The notes under the pieces are model-generated. The model saw nothing but the letters and a program-made list of their open reading frames with translations, made no database searches and was not told the DNA's origin. A stretch of DNA of 64,000 nt from Melioribacteraceae bacterium (lineage in GTDB: Bacteria > Bacteroidota > Ignavibacteria > Ignavibacteriales > Melioribacteraceae): assembly GCA_021740785.1 (NCBI GenBank), contig JAIOZI010000009.1, positions 37,575-101,574 on the forward strand, in the 5' to 3' direction. This document shows, piece after piece, positions 27,981-37,922 of the stretch. Every line of letters begins with the position of its first letter. Within the stretch, counting starts at the first letter, position 1. The position numbers and the translations under genes are program-made.

Positions 27981-29021
27981 CTAATTTTCAATAAGTTCAG
28001 CAAACTTTGGACTTTCAACAACACCGAACCCTGTATCATTCTTAACAATCATATATACCATAAGTTCCATTTCGACAGCGAAGTTGTATCCTTTTTCGGG
28101 ACCCATAACGAATATCCCGGTAGCCAAACCATCAGCCCGCAAACATGTAGAATCAATTACCGTAACGGATGCAAGCTTATGAGTGATTGGTTTCCCTGTT
28201 AACGGATCAATTGTATGCGAATATCTTACGCCATCTTCTTCAAAATAATTCCAATAATCTCCCGATGTTGCCATCGCTGAATTCTTCAACTCAACAACTT
28301 TATTTATTCCACCGGATTGGTCTGCTTCTGAAATTCCAATTTTCCAAAATTCATTTTTATGATTATAGCCTGATGTTCTTACTTCGCCGCCAATCTCAAC
28401 CATTATGTTTTTATAACCGAGTTCGGTCAGAAAATAAAAAACCTTATCAACCCCAAAACCTTTTGCTGTTGAGGATAAATCAACCTGAACAGCGGAATTA
28501 CTTTTTTTAACAGCCGGGGGATCAAACTTCACTTGAAGATTCTCGATCCCAACCGATTTCATGTTACTCAATAGTTCGTCATCTGTTGGAATTTTTCGCG
28601 GACGCTGATCAGGACCAAATCCCCAAATATTTACAACCGGCGCTATTGTTATATCTAAACTATTACCGGTTATTTTACAGATTTGAATTGATTCATCAAG
28701 TACAAATGCAAAATCTTCCGATATATTAAACCATTCAGTTTTATCAAATTTATTAAATCGTGAAATCTCAGCTTCCGGGATATAGGTAGACATTTGACGA
28801 TTAACTTCAATCAATATCGAATCAACCGATTGTTTCAGTGCAGTAATTTTTTGATCGGGTAATTGGTTTTCATCGACAACTTTCACTGAGTAGGTTGTTC
28901 CCATCGTGTGCCCCGTGAGAACATTCAACTTTCGATCAAAAGTTTTGTCCTCTCCTGAACACGAAATCAGTAAAGGAAGGAAAACAAAGACAACACCATA
29001 TATGTTATATTTTCTGAACAT
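27981..29021 (-). CDS. apbE: FAD:protein FMN transferase (lipoprotein)
   Basis: A 346-residue ApbE family enzyme that attaches FMN covalently to threonines of NqrB and NqrC. The lipobox LISC (C21) anchors it on the periplasmic side. Family segments are TGHTMGTTYSV, RQMSTYIPEAEISRFN, DLSSTAKGFGVDKV and the C-terminal SHTIDPLTGKP. I chose ATG 29021 because it gives a clean lipoprotein signal; the in-frame TTG at 29042 adds seven non-signal residues. It lies between the CBS gene and nqrM. The target residues are in the nqrB and nqrC products of the same cluster. Confidence 0.93.
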   Translation of the reverse strand: MFRKYNIYGVVFVFLPLLISCSGEDKTFDRKLNVLTGHTMGTTYSVKVVDENQLPDQKITALKQSVDSILIEVNRQMSTYIPEAEISRFNKFDKTEWFNISEDFAFVLDESIQICKITGNSLDITIAPVVNIWGFGPDQRPRKIPTDDELLSNMKSVGIENLQVKFDPPAVKKSNSAVQVDLSSTAKGFGVDKVFYFLTELGYKNIMVEIGGEVRTSGYNHKNEFWKIGISEADQSGGINKVVELKNSAMATSGDYWNYFEEDGVRYSHTIDPLTGKPITHKLASVTVIDSTCLRADGLATGIFVMGPEKGYNFAVEMELMVYMIVKNDTGFGVVESPKFAELIEN

Positions 29022-29138
29022 TTTTAAGTAAAGCGCTTCCAAAATTTAATGGGCAGACGAAAACCCCCATTATACCTATTAATTCTCACGGTATCGACGG
29101 CAATCGAAATTAAATTCATTTGGTTTCAGAAGGCGGAA

Positions 29139-29618
29139 TTATTTCTTCTTATCCCAATGCCAATTTGAATAATATTCGAAACTCACCAACTCTTTAAGTT
29201 CATTAATTTCGTTTGTTCTTTCATTTAGGTTAGCGCGTACTACGTCGCCTTGAGAAAGCACTCCTAAAAACTCACCGTTTTTTTCTACAATTAAGTGACG
29301 GATTCTTCTTCCAAGGAAAATATCCATCATTTTATAAATCGTTACATCAGCTTCAACTTTGATGAGTTCAGTCGACATTTTCTCAGAAATTTTCGAAGAT
29401 CTAATATCAAAATTTGGATCGGCAGAATTTTTTAATAAATCGCGTTCTGTATAAATTCCCACGATTTTATCATTTTCTTTTACCAGCATTGCGCCGATTT
29501 TCTTCTCGTCCATTTTGAGAACGGCATCATATATTGTAGACCCGGGATCAACATAAATTAGTTGTCCGCTCTTTTTTTCATCGAGTAAATTCTTTGCAGT
29601 TTTCAGATGACCTCCCAA
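29139..29618 (-). CDS. Tandem CBS-domain protein
   Basis: About 155 residues forming two CBS motifs (a Bateman module) and nothing else: VDPGSTIYDAVLKMDEKKIGAMLV with GIYTERDLL, then VEADVTIYKMMDIFLGRRIRHLIV with GVLSQGDVV. Such modules bind adenine nucleotides and usually regulate a partner. The start is unclear. The longest frame begins at TTG 29618, but a strong Shine-Dalgarno GGGAGGT (29610-29616) lies inside it, which points to a start just downstream, possibly CTG 29606. It sits between nqrF and apbE, separated from nqrF by a terminator, so a link to the sodium pump is only suggested by position. Confidence 0.8.
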   Translation of the reverse strand: MGGHLKTAKNLLDEKKSGQLIYVDPGSTIYDAVLKMDEKKIGAMLVKENDKIVGIYTERDLLKNSADPNFDIRSSKISEKMSTELIKVEADVTIYKMMDIFLGRRIRHLIVEKNGEFLGVLSQGDVVRANLNERTNEINELKELVSFEYYSNWHWDKKK

Positions 29619-29653
29619 AAATTAAGTTTTAAATTAAGGATTTGGATAAATCG

Positions 29654-29697
29654 TAAAAAAAGAGTCTGAACCTATTTTCACCAAAAGCCCAGACTCT
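29654..29697 (-). terminator. Rho-independent terminator after nqrF
   Basis: Read on the minus strand, AGAGTCTG pairs with CAGACTCT (eight bases) and is followed at once by seven T. It lies between nqrF and the CBS gene and should end the nqrABCDEF transcript. Confidence 0.75.
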
Positions 29698-29739
29698 GAA
29701 AAAGTAATACTAAATTTTGGTATTATCAATTAGTTTCTC

Positions 29740-30975
29740 TTACCCGCCGAAATCATCCATCATTACATTTTCGGGTTCAACGCCCAAATTATCGAGCATC
29801 TTGGTAACGGCTGCGTTCATCATAGGTGGACCGCAAATGTAATATTCACAGTCTTCAGGCGCAGGATGTTTACTTAAATACTCTTCCAACAATACCTGGT
29901 GGATGAATCCTGTTAGTCCCTTCCAGTTATCTTCTTCTTTTGGTTCGGAAAGTGCAATATGCCATTCAAAATTATCATGTTCGGCAGCCAATTTATCGAA
30001 ATGATCTTGATAGAAAATTTCTTTTAAACTCCGCGCACCGTACCAGAAAGATATTTTACGTTTAGTGTCCAATCTAATCAATTGATCAAAAATATGAGAA
30101 CGCATCGGAGCCATACCTGCACCTCCGCCGATAAATACCATCTCGTTATCCGTATCCTTCGCGAAGAACTCACCGTAAGGACCTGAGATTGTAACTTTAT
30201 CACCGGGTTTCAGATTAAAGATGTATGAAGACATTTGTCCCGGCGGTGCATCCGGAACTCTTGGAGGAGGAGTTGCAATTCTTACGTTGAGCATAATCTT
30301 TCCCTTTTCAAGGGGATAGTTAGCCATCGAATAAGCTCTAACAATATGTTCATCAACTTTTGACTTATACTGCCACACATTGTATTTATCCCAATCTTCT
30401 CTAAACCTTTCTTCCACATCGAAATCTTTGAAATCTAATTCATGAGGCGGGGCTTCAATTTGAATATATCCGCCGGCACGAAAGTCTACATTTTCACCTT
30501 CGGGTAATTCCATGAGAAGTTCTTTGATAAAAGTTGCAACATTGTGATTAGAAACAACAGTACATTCCCATTTCTTGATATCAAAGACTTCAGCGGGAAC
30601 TTCAATTTTCATATCGGCTTTCACGGGAACTTGACAGGTTAACCTGTAATGCTCACGAACCTGTTTCCTATTCAGTTTCGACTTTTCAGTCGGCAGAACG
30701 TCACCGCCTCCTTCAGCAACTACACACTTACATTCACCGCAAGTACCGCCTCCGCCGCAGGCAGAGGGAAGATAAATTTCCTTATCAGCTAACACGTTTA
30801 ATAATTTACCGCCAATCGGGACAGTCATTGTTTTTTCGGGGTCGTCATTGATTATAATGTTTACATTACCTGAAGCAACTAATTTTGATTTCGCGATTAA
30901 AATTAATCCAACCAAGACCAACACAATCAAGGTGAACATTATAACGCCGATAATTATTATGTTGATTCCTTCCAT
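29740..30975 (-). CDS. nqrF: Na+-translocating NADH:quinone reductase subunit F
   Basis: A 411-residue NADH dehydrogenase subunit of the sodium pump. It has an N-terminal helix (about 4-28), then a 2Fe-2S ferredoxin domain with C73, C79, C82 ([14 protein letters not shown]) and C114. An FAD-binding domain with RAYSMANYP follows, then an NADH-binding domain with [13 protein letters not shown] and the terminal [10 protein letters not shown]. Electrons enter here from NADH and pass through the cluster to the membrane subunits. It ends in DDFGG, typical of the family. It is last in nqrABCDEF, 12 bp after nqrE, with a terminator downstream. Confidence 0.97.
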   Translation of the reverse strand: MEGINIIIIGVIMFTLIVLVLVGLILIAKSKLVASGNVNIIINDDPEKTMTVPIGGKLLNVLADKEIYLPSACGGGGTCGECKCVVAEGGGDVLPTEKSKLNRKQVREHYRLTCQVPVKADMKIEVPAEVFDIKKWECTVVSNHNVATFIKELLMELPEGENVDFRAGGYIQIEAPPHELDFKDFDVEERFREDWDKYNVWQYKSKVDEHIVRAYSMANYPLEKGKIMLNVRIATPPPRVPDAPPGQMSSYIFNLKPGDKVTISGPYGEFFAKDTDNEMVFIGGGAGMAPMRSHIFDQLIRLDTKRKISFWYGARSLKEIFYQDHFDKLAAEHDNFEWHIALSEPKEEDNWKGLTGFIHQVLLEEYLSKHPAPEDCEYYICGPPMMNAAVTKMLDNLGVEPENVMMDDFGG

Positions 30976-30987
30976 ATTTGAAAATCC

Positions 30988-31599
30988 TTATAATTGAATT
31001 CCGGAAAACAGCATAAATGCAATAGCCATTAATCCAACAGTTATAAAAGTTATACCAAGACCTCTTAATCCTTCGGGAACATTGCTGTATTTCATTTTTT
31101 CGCGCACACCGGCAAGTGCAATAATTGCAATTGCGAAACCGGTTCCCGAACCTAAACCAAATACCACACTTTCGCCGAATATATAATCTCTCTCAACCAT
31201 GAAGAGAGTACCGCCTAGTATTGCACAGTTTACGGTTATAAGAGGAAGAAATATTCCCAGCGAGTTATATAATTTCGGCACAAATTTATCAAGAACCATT
31301 TCAAGGATTTGCACCATAGCGGCGATCACACCGATATATGTTATCAATCCGAGAAAGGTCAAATCAAGTTCTTCAAAACCGAGCGCTGCCAAAGCTCCTT
31401 CTCTGAGCACATGATTATAAATCAAGTTATTTACAGGTACAGTGATAGTCTGAACTACAACTACAGCAATACCCAGACCAACGGCAGTTTCAACTCTTTT
31501 TGATACAGCGAGAAACGTACACATTCCGAGGAAGAATGCGAGCGCCATATTTTCGATAAAAATCGATTTAATAAACAAACTCAAATAATGTTCAATCAT
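30988..31599 (-). CDS. nqrE: Na+-translocating NADH:quinone reductase subunit E
   Basis: A 203-residue integral membrane subunit with six predicted helices, homologous to NqrD and to Rnf[23 protein letters not shown] and [18 protein letters not shown] are typical segments. A cysteine in helix 1 (GMCTF) and one in helix 4 (TVNCAILGG) match the positions that, with NqrD, bind the membrane-embedded iron centre. It is encoded 2 bp after nqrD, as expected for a co-translated pair. Confidence 0.96.
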   Translation of the reverse strand: MIEHYLSLFIKSIFIENMALAFFLGMCTFLAVSKRVETAVGLGIAVVVVQTITVPVNNLIYNHVLREGALAALGFEELDLTFLGLITYIGVIAAMVQILEMVLDKFVPKLYNSLGIFLPLITVNCAILGGTLFMVERDYIFGESVVFGLGSGTGFAIAIIALAGVREKMKYSNVPEGLRGLGITFITVGLMAIAFMLFSGIQL

Positions 31600-31601
31600 A
31601 A

Positions 31602-32222
31602 TTAAGCCTCCTCAACTTGTTCGGGTTTCCAGGTTCGTATTGCCCAAATAAGCAATCCAATAAGAATAAATGCGCTGGGAGAAAGCAGGAATAAACCGTT
31701 CGGATTGTACCACCCGCCTTCCGTGTTCAGCGGGAAGACTGTGAATCCAAGCAATTTACCCGAACCAAATAATTCTCTGAAGAATCCCACGAATAGAAGC
31801 ACAAAGGTATAACCAAGCCCGTTTCCAATTCCATCCAAAGCGCTTCTGCCGGGTGAGTTTTGAAGCGCAAAAGCTTCTGCCCTACCCATAATTATACAGT
31901 TGGTAATAATTAAACCGACGTAAACAGAAAGCTGTTTGCTGATATCATAAAGAAATGCCTTAATAATTTGATCAGCTATAATTACCAGCGAAGCGATGAT
32001 CGTCATCTCAACAAGAATTCTAATGCTGCCCGGAATATGTTTTCTGATTAAACTGACTGAAAAATTCGAAAGGGTTAATACAAATATTACCGCTAAAGAC
32101 ATAACGATTGAAGTTTCCAATTTTGCAGTAACTGCTAATGCGGAGCAAATCCCAAGAATTTGTAAAGCAATCGGATTCTCATTAAAAATCGGGTCGAGTA
32201 AAATTTCTTTATATTTCTTCAT
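31602..32222 (-). CDS. nqrD: Na+-translocating NADH:quinone reductase subunit D
   Basis: A 206-residue membrane subunit, the pseudo-symmetric partner of NqrE. Recognisable parts are [23 protein letters not shown] near the N-terminus and [19 protein letters not shown]. The two cysteines in these segments (LGICSAL and TNCIIMG) correspond to iron ligands at the NqrD/NqrE interface. It overlaps nqrC by 14 bases, which indicates coupled translation. The family is shared with RnfE, but the complete nqrA-F set settles the identity. Confidence 0.96.
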   Translation of the reverse strand: MKKYKEILLDPIFNENPIALQILGICSALAVTAKLETSIVMSLAVIFVLTLSNFSVSLIRKHIPGSIRILVEMTIIASLVIIADQIIKAFLYDISKQLSVYVGLIITNCIIMGRAEAFALQNSPGRSALDGIGNGLGYTFVLLFVGFFRELFGSGKLLGFTVFPLNTEGGWYNPNGLFLLSPSAFILIGLLIWAIRTWKPEQVEEA

Positions 32223-33015
32223 CAGACCCCTCCTCTCTTACATTTTCAATGAATTCACCGTATCCGTTTTCACCGAGCCAATATTTCAATAAATTATCAA
32301 CGCCCCGGGTTGTTAAAGTTGAACCGGACAGTCCGTCAATTTGATGATTTGACTTTGGACTTGAGGGATCAACCTTTCCTTTGAGTACGTCAATTATATA
32401 TTCACCATCTTCATTAAAAGCTTTTTTACCTTTCCAGCTATTTTTCCACGAAGGATTATCAACTTCTCCGCCAAGACCGGGTGTTTCACCGTGCTCATAG
32501 AATGTTATTCCTTCAACGGTTTTGAGTTGATTATCCAAGGATATAAATCCATACAAGGTTGACCACAATCCTTTACCGTGAACCGGGAAAATATATTTGT
32601 CAACATTTCCCTCTGAATCCATGACCTCATAGATAACCATGTGAGTAGGTTTTCTTTTTATTCCGGCAATATCTTCGGAAGCCGGAATTCCGGTACTCAA
32701 ATCCGGAATATTACTTACTTTTTTTATTTCAAAATTTTTCGGCTGCAGTAAACTTGATTTCTCTTCCGGGTTGATAATTTTTCCGGACTTCAGTTCAACC
32801 GTAACCGGCTTAATTTTGTCTTCATATATCTGCTGCGGATTTTTATCAGTAAAATCAATTCCGCCGGCTACCAGAATATTCTTAATTTTATCTAACTGTT
32901 TGTTCTCTGCTTGTCTTGAACTTAAGGAGACTGCAGCAGTAGAAACTAAGATAGAGCAAACAAGACATACCCCTAAAGCAACCTGTATAGTTTTTTTTGT
33001 GCTATCAGATGACAT
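32209..33015 (-). CDS. nqrC: Na+-translocating NADH:quinone reductase subunit C
   Basis: A 268-residue subunit with one N-terminal helix (about 12-33) and a periplasmic FMN domain. The covalent flavin site is the motif SGSTLTTRG near residue 230, a variant of the usual SGATLT, with the threonine as attachment point for ApbE. ATG 33015 is chosen because GGAGG lies ten bases upstream; the TTG at 33024 would sit on the ribosome site itself. The start overlaps the end of nqrB by 11 bases. Confidence 0.95.
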   Translation of the reverse strand: MSSDSTKKTIQVALGVCLVCSILVSTAAVSLSSRQAENKQLDKIKNILVAGGIDFTDKNPQQIYEDKIKPVTVELKSGKIINPEEKSSLLQPKNFEIKKVSNIPDLSTGIPASEDIAGIKRKPTHMVIYEVMDSEGNVDKYIFPVHGKGLWSTLYGFISLDNQLKTVEGITFYEHGETPGLGGEVDNPSWKNSWKGKKAFNEDGEYIIDVLKGKVDPSSPKSNHQIDGLSGSTLTTRGVDNLLKYWLGENGYGEFIENVREEGSDEEI

Positions 33016-34207
33016 TTCTTGCAAGCCTCCTTTTAATGTTTTTATTTATAAAATATCTGTCGATAATCGGAGCAAAAACATTCATGAATAATATTGCGAG
33101 CATCATACCCTCGGGAAATGCCGGATTTACAACACGAACAAGAACAACAAAAAATCCGATCAAAAACCCGTAAACGTATTTTCCATTTTCAGTCATTGCA
33201 GCACTTACAGGGTCGGTCGCCATAAATACAGTACCGAATGCAAAACCGCCGATAACAAAATGCCAGTAAAACGGCAAACCGAACATCGGATTAGTGTCGC
33301 TGCCAACTGCATTCAAAGCCAAAGTTGTTAGTATTGTACCCACAATTACCGATACCATTATCTTCCATGAACCAACTTTACTGAATATTAGAATCGCCGC
33401 GCCAATCAAACATGCCAGCGCTGATGTCTCACCCATTGAACCGGGTATTAACCCGATGAAAGAATCCATCCATGAATATGAAACACTCATTGCTGAATCA
33501 GCAAATTGAGCTAAAGGAGTAGCGCTGCTGAGACCATCTACAGCCACCCAAACTTTATCACCCGAGATTTCAGCCGGGTATGCAAAAAACAGGAATGCTC
33601 TTGCAGTTAATGCGGGATTAAGAATATTCATCCCGACACCGCCGAAAACTTCTTTACCAATTACAACTCCAAACGAAATTCCAAGTGCAACCTGCCAATA
33701 AGGAATGTTTGGAGGAAGAATCAGCGGGAATAAAAGTGAGGTGACCAGAAATCCTTCATTAACTTCATGCTTGCGAACTACCGCAAATAGAACTTCCCAA
33801 AACCCGCCGACAGCTAAAGTAACTATGTAGATCGGTAAGAAATATAGTGCTCCAAAAATAATATTTCCTAATATATTCGTCGGATCAAAACCAAGACCCA
33901 GCCATTCAATTACTTGAGCCTGCCAATGTGGTGAACTTGCCGCGCCCAACTCCTGTAAACCAAGATTTGCCTGCAGTCCCGTATTATAGAAAGCCATAAA
34001 TACCGCGGGAACAAGTGCAATTACAACCATCATCATCATACGTTTCAAATCCATCACATCTCGAATATGCGAAGCTGATTTTGTAGGAGCGGCGGAAGTA
34101 TAGAGGAAAGTATCAGCAGTTTCATACAAGGGGTAAAACGTTTCAAGCTTTCCGCCCTTAAGGAAATGTTTTTCCTGTTTGTCTAAAAAATTTCTTAAAA
34201 ACTTCAC
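33005..34207 (-). CDS. nqrB: Na+-translocating NADH:quinone reductase subunit B
   Basis: A 400-residue integral membrane subunit with about ten helices, homologous to RnfD. It binds riboflavin and a covalent FMN and forms the sodium channel. The [14 protein letters not shown] segment contains the threonine that takes [18 protein letters not shown] and [15 protein letters not shown] are conserved family stretches. It begins 3 bp after nqrA stops and overlaps nqrC at its 3' end. Confidence 0.96.
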   Translation of the reverse strand: MKFLRNFLDKQEKHFLKGGKLETFYPLYETADTFLYTSAAPTKSASHIRDVMDLKRMMMMVVIALVPAVFMAFYNTGLQANLGLQELGAASSPHWQAQVIEWLGLGFDPTNILGNIIFGALYFLPIYIVTLAVGGFWEVLFAVVRKHEVNEGFLVTSLLFPLILPPNIPYWQVALGISFGVVIGKEVFGGVGMNILNPALTARAFLFFAYPAEISGDKVWVAVDGLSSATPLAQFADSAMSVSYSWMDSFIGLIPGSMGETSALACLIGAAILIFSKVGSWKIMVSVIVGTILTTLALNAVGSDTNPMFGLPFYWHFVIGGFAFGTVFMATDPVSAAMTENGKYVYGFLIGFFVVLVRVVNPAFPEGMMLAILFMNVFAPIIDRYFINKNIKRRLARNVI

Positions 34208-34210
34208 GAA

Positions 34211-35560
34211 TTAACCTTCCTTTTCAATAATTGTTAAATTTTCCCTTAACATAGGTCCGTACTCTAATTTAGAAGGACAAGAAAAAGTACAGAGCGCCAA
34301 ATCTTCTTCATCTAACTCCAAAACGCCGAGCTGTTCTGCTTCTTCAACATCATTAACTGCGAGCGCACGCAGAAGATAAGTTGGAATAATATCCATCGGC
34401 ATTAATTGTTCAAAATTTCCGCTGGGCACAATAGCCCTTTTACCGCCGTGAATTTCAGTACTGAATTCATATTCTTTTGATATGGCTAATTTTGAAAAAA
34501 CAATGTTTTTCATCGAGTAATTATTTACAAACGGATTTAACCATCCCAAAAATTTACGTTTGGCAGGATTTGGAATTACCGAGATTTGTTGATGAAATCT
34601 CCCCAAATAAGCTTCGGCATCCGAAGCATTTCTTCCCGAGAGAACCGAACCGGAGATTGCTCTGTAATTATCATCCTTAACTTCATTCGAAATTAGTTCG
34701 GTAATTGAAGCGCCCCTTCTTGTTTTAATTAGCCGCGGGTTTTTAACAGAAGATCCAGCAAGCGATACCACCCGGTCAACCATAATTTTACCGGTCGTGA
34801 ATAAATGTCCGATAGCTATTACATCCTGAGCGCTTAAATGCCAGACAAATCTTTTTCTGCCAACCGGGCTGAGGAAATGAATGTGTGTTCCAACATTTCC
34901 GGCAGGATGCGGTCCATCAAATTCTTCAACGGAAATTTGTGCCGAATCAATCACCGGAATTTTTGAGTCGGAATCTTTACATACAAAAACTTTTCCTTCG
35001 GTCAATTTTGAAATCACACTTAAACCATTTTTAAAATGGTTTTCATTTAGAGAAATGATTTTTTCTAACGAAGGGGCAAAAGGATTTGTATCCATTGCGG
35101 TGACGAAAATTGCATGAGGAATTGTTTCGGGATCGGCTACTTTACTGAATGGGCGCACTCTGATTGAAGTCCATTCACCGGAATTAATTAATCGTTCAAT
35201 TACATCTTCACGTTTTAGGTTTTTCAACTCACTCTGAGAAGCAGCAGGAAATTCAATCTCTTCATTACCGCTTAACTCAATAACCATTGAAAGAAAAACT
35301 CTTTTTTCTCCGCGATTAATTTCAACTACTTTTCCGTTCCCCGGTGAAGTATACTTGACTAAAGGATTTTTCTTGTCTGTAAAAACCGGTTGTCCGAGTT
35401 TTACAACATCTCCTTCTTGAACAATCATAGTAGGCTTCATTCCTACATAGTCATTACCAAGAATTGCAACACGCTTTACACTTGCTGCATCGGAAACCTC
35501 TTGGACAGGTTTTCCCTTAATTGGTATGTCTAATCCTTTTTTGAGTTTTAATCTTGCCAT
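34211..35560 (-). CDS. nqrA: Na+-translocating NADH:quinone reductase subunit A
   Basis: A 449-residue cytoplasmic subunit of the pump. The N-terminus LKKGLDIPIKGKP and the early GMKPTMIVQEGDVVKLGQPVF are characteristic of NqrA, as is PGNGKVVEINRGEKR. The ATG at 35560 gives the normal family start and has CTAGGA seven bases upstream; a longer frame from TTG 35593 adds eleven residues without support. First gene of the operon; its promoter should lie in the 373-bp gap to the divergent NUDIX gene. Confidence 0.95.
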   Translation of the reverse strand: MARLKLKKGLDIPIKGKPVQEVSDAASVKRVAILGNDYVGMKPTMIVQEGDVVKLGQPVFTDKKNPLVKYTSPGNGKVVEINRGEKRVFLSMVIELSGNEEIEFPAASQSELKNLKREDVIERLINSGEWTSIRVRPFSKVADPETIPHAIFVTAMDTNPFAPSLEKIISLNENHFKNGLSVISKLTEGKVFVCKDSDSKIPVIDSAQISVEEFDGPHPAGNVGTHIHFLSPVGRKRFVWHLSAQDVIAIGHLFTTGKIMVDRVVSLAGSSVKNPRLIKTRRGASITELISNEVKDDNYRAISGSVLSGRNASDAEAYLGRFHQQISVIPNPAKRKFLGWLNPFVNNYSMKNIVFSKLAISKEYEFSTEIHGGKRAIVPSGNFEQLMPMDIIPTYLLRALAVNDVEEAEQLGVLELDEEDLALCTFSCPSKLEYGPMLRENLTIIEKEG

Positions 35561-35933
35561 GTTTGTCCTAGATATTTCGACATAAAGGTACAAATATACC
35601 GAATCATAGAATATTAATAAATAAAAATCATGGGGAAAATTTAAAACATATGTCTAATTAACATAATTTTAACATTAACAAAGTAAAAAAAAACCAAAGA
35701 CCGCTGCGTATTTATTCACCGTTATTTGCATTCAATGCTAATCTCTATCTTTGAAAACCAATTTACTATGGAATTTTTCATCACCAATAGAGGAAGCAAA
35801 GCAAATTTATTAATCATACTAATAATCTACATGTCATTTTTTTATGAAAACAACAATCAAATCAAATCTTATTATTTACTTTTATAAATTTGATAACACG
35901 GTTTTATGAAAAAATTATTGAAAGGAATAATAA
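35561..35933. other. Divergent intergenic region nqrA/NUDIX
   Basis: 373 bp without a gene, very AT-rich. Promoters for the leftward nqr operon and the rightward NUDIX gene must lie here. I see no strong inverted repeat, riboswitch-like structure or clear promoter hexamers. Confidence 0.35.
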
Positions 35934-36392
35934 ATGAAATTAGCCACTCTCTGTTATGTTATGCACGAAAACAAAACGCTTATGCTGTATCGAAATAAAA
36001 AAGAAAATGATTACCACGAGGGAAAATGGAACGGGCTGGGCGGAAAATTTGAAGAGGGCGAAACACCGGAGGAATGCGCAATTCGTGAAGTGCTGGAAGA
36101 ATCCGGGTTGATTGTAAAAGATCCGCAGTTAAAGGGGTTTATTACATTTCCTAAATTTGACGGTATTGACGACTGGTATGTTTTTGTGCTCGTATTCAAC
36201 GGCTACGAAGGTAAAATGATTGATTCACCGGAAGGTAAACTTGAATGGATTCCTAATGATAAACTAACGGAATTAAATTTATGGGACGGCGATAAAATAT
36301 TTTTAGAATGGCTGTTCCAAGATAAATTCTTCAGTTCCAAATTCAATTACGATGACGGCAAGTTCGTGGATTATAAGGTTAACTTTTATTGA
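35934..36392 (+). CDS. NUDIX hydrolase (8-oxo-dGTP diphosphatase-like)
   Basis: A 152-residue NUDIX protein. The NUDIX box is intact and starts in GGKFEEGETPEECAIREV, followed by LEESGL. The preceding GKWNGLGGK and the DWYVFVLVF segment resemble the MTH1/YtkD-type oxidised-nucleotide sanitising branch, with cleavage of 8-oxo-dGTP to the monophosphate as expected activity. Substrate range in NUDIX enzymes is hard to predict, so this remains a likely rather than certain role. The ribosome site AAAGGA lies 8-13 bases upstream. Its last seven bases overlap the convergent toxin-like gene. Confidence 0.85.
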   Translation: MKLATLCYVMHENKTLMLYRNKKENDYHEGKWNGLGGKFEEGETPEECAIREVLEESGLIVKDPQLKGFITFPKFDGIDDWYVFVLVFNGYEGKMIDSPEGKLEWIPNDKLTELNLWDGDKIFLEWLFQDKFFSSKFNYDDGKFVDYKVNFY

Positions 36393-36757
36393 GAAGAGAT
36401 TGGTAATTTTTTGATTCTCATCCTTTTAGGCTCAATCACTAGAATGGATTTTTCATCTAATTCTGACTTGAATTTATTAATTCCTTTCGAAATATATGCG
36501 CCAACCAAATCTGAATCATAAGGTAAATATCTAAGCAAAATAACTGAAGGGAAATTATTTCTTCTTTTAGATAAAATATATCCGAAATCTGTGTCAGAAG
36601 AAATTATTACAAAATTATTTAGATAAGCATAGTTGAAAATTTCTGTATCAGTAGCTTTAGACATGTTTAAATCTGCGACATGCAAAACTTCGATTCTCTT
36701 GCTTTGTAGAATGGATTTAACTCTTGGAGAAATATTATTATCGAGAAGAAGTTTCAT
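36386..36757 (-). CDS. DUF5615 PIN-like toxin candidate
   Basis: A 123-residue protein with the PIN-like nuclease outline of DUF5615/Mut7-C. It has an early aspartate in KLLLDNNISPR, a second acidic cluster in ADLNMSKATDTEIF, and the aspartates of IISSDTDFGYIL. The family is the usual partner of DUF433 proteins in VapBC-like toxin-antitoxin pairs. ATG 36757 shares its A with the TGA of the upstream antitoxin gene (TGATG), so the two are coupled. Ribonuclease activity is inferred from fold only. The 3' end overlaps the NUDIX gene tail to tail. Confidence 0.75.
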   Translation of the reverse strand: MKLLLDNNISPRVKSILQSKRIEVLHVADLNMSKATDTEIFNYAYLNNFVIISSDTDFGYILSKRRNNFPSVILLRYLPYDSDLVGAYISKGINKFKSELDEKSILVIEPKRMRIKKLPISSQ

Positions 36758-36984
36758 CACATAGCTATTGGAAAGTCTTTTACCATAAGCGCTTCGGCAG
36801 CATACTCTAAAGCTTGTTTAATATCCAATTCATCTAATTCCGGGTGCTCTTTAATAATTTTTTCGGCATTCATTCCTGCCGCAAACATGTTAATTATTGT
36901 TGCAACCGGCATTCTTAAATTTCGTATACAAGGAATACCGCCCATTTTATCCGGGTCAACCGTTATTCTATCAAACTTTTTCAT
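36757..36984 (-). CDS. DUF433 antitoxin candidate
   Basis: A 75-residue DUF433 protein with the hallmark start RITVDPDKMGGIPCIRNLRMPV. The helix-turn-helix part VATIINMFAAGMNAEKIIKEHPEL follows, then DIKQALEYAAE. DUF433 proteins are small DNA-binding antitoxins found just upstream of DUF5615 PIN-like genes, as here. The pair would repress its own promoter, which should lie in the 60 bp before 37045. No clear operator palindrome was seen. Confidence 0.8.
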   Translation of the reverse strand: MKKFDRITVDPDKMGGIPCIRNLRMPVATIINMFAAGMNAEKIIKEHPELDELDIKQALEYAAEALMVKDFPIAM

Positions 36985-37044
36985 TTTCCATCCCGCTAAT
37001 TTTCTTCAAGATATTGAACTATTTCAATAATTACAATCTGAAAA

Positions 37045-37848
37045 TCAATTCTTCTTCAAAACTTTTCTTCCAATAAATCCGTCAATCATATCATTTACAA
37101 AAGATGGGTTCTCGAGCGGAGCTAAATGTCCCGCACGAGGCGCAATTCCAAATTCGGATTTCTTAATGCTTTCCGCCATCTTCCTCATCATCGGCGGAGG
37201 AGTTAATTTGTCTTGTGCACCAACTAAAACTAAAGTTGGGATTTTAATCTTCGGTAAAAAATCAACTGTTGATGTGCGGCTTAACATTGCAATCAAAGAC
37301 CCTTTTACTCCCAAAGGATTATGAGATTTACATTTTCTCATCACATTATCGTATAATTCTTTTTTCTCTTTCTGAGTTTCTTCGGCAAATAAATTCGGAA
37401 CAAAGCCGTCAATAAATTTAGCTAATCCATCAACATTGATTGTATTTATAACGTCTGCGCGTTTCAGCTTACCGTCATCATCATCGGATTCAGCGCGTGT
37501 ATCGCAGAGTATCAATCCGCCGAATTTATTTTGTTCTTTTTCAATCGTTCTTAAAGCGATATAACCGCCCATTGAGAGTCCGCACAAAACAGGTTTGTGT
37601 AAATCAAAATCATTTATGATTGACATCAGATCATTTACAAATGCTTCCATAGTGAATTGACCGTCGCCGACGTAACTTTCGCCCAGCCCGCGTATATCGT
37701 ACACAACGATATAATATTTATCCTGTAATACTTTCACCTGTTCTTCCCACATCGTATGATCAAATGGGAAGCCGTGAACAAATACGATAGCTTGCTTTTT
37801 TATATTCCCGTATTCATAAACTGCAAGACTGTTAATTGTCAATCTCAT
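37045..37848 (-). CDS. Alpha/beta hydrolase
   Basis: A 267-residue alpha/beta hydrolase fold enzyme. The oxyanion loop is FVHGFPFDHTMW and the nucleophile elbow GLSMGG. The acid lies in GAQDKLTPP and the base histidine in APRAGHLAPLENP, so the triad is complete. It belongs to the broad esterase/3-oxoadipate enol-lactonase-like group, and the substrate cannot be named. The ATG at 37848 is supported by GGAGT five to nine bases upstream; the longer frame to TTG 37863 is not. It is divergent from the sigma-54 activator across 74 bp. Confidence 0.85.
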   Translation of the reverse strand: MRLTINSLAVYEYGNIKKQAIVFVHGFPFDHTMWEEQVKVLQDKYYIVVYDIRGLGESYVGDGQFTMEAFVNDLMSIINDFDLHKPVLCGLSMGGYIALRTIEKEQNKFGGLILCDTRAESDDDDGKLKRADVINTINVDGLAKFIDGFVPNLFAEETQKEKKELYDNVMRKCKSHNPLGVKGSLIAMLSRTSTVDFLPKIKIPTLVLVGAQDKLTPPPMMRKMAESIKKSEFGIAPRAGHLAPLENPSFVNDMIDGFIGRKVLKKN

Positions 37849-37922
37849 TTTTACTCCGATCAATATTTGTTATATCAAAATTTCGTAAATTCACATTTAC
37901 TTACGGTCAAATTTAATCATTG

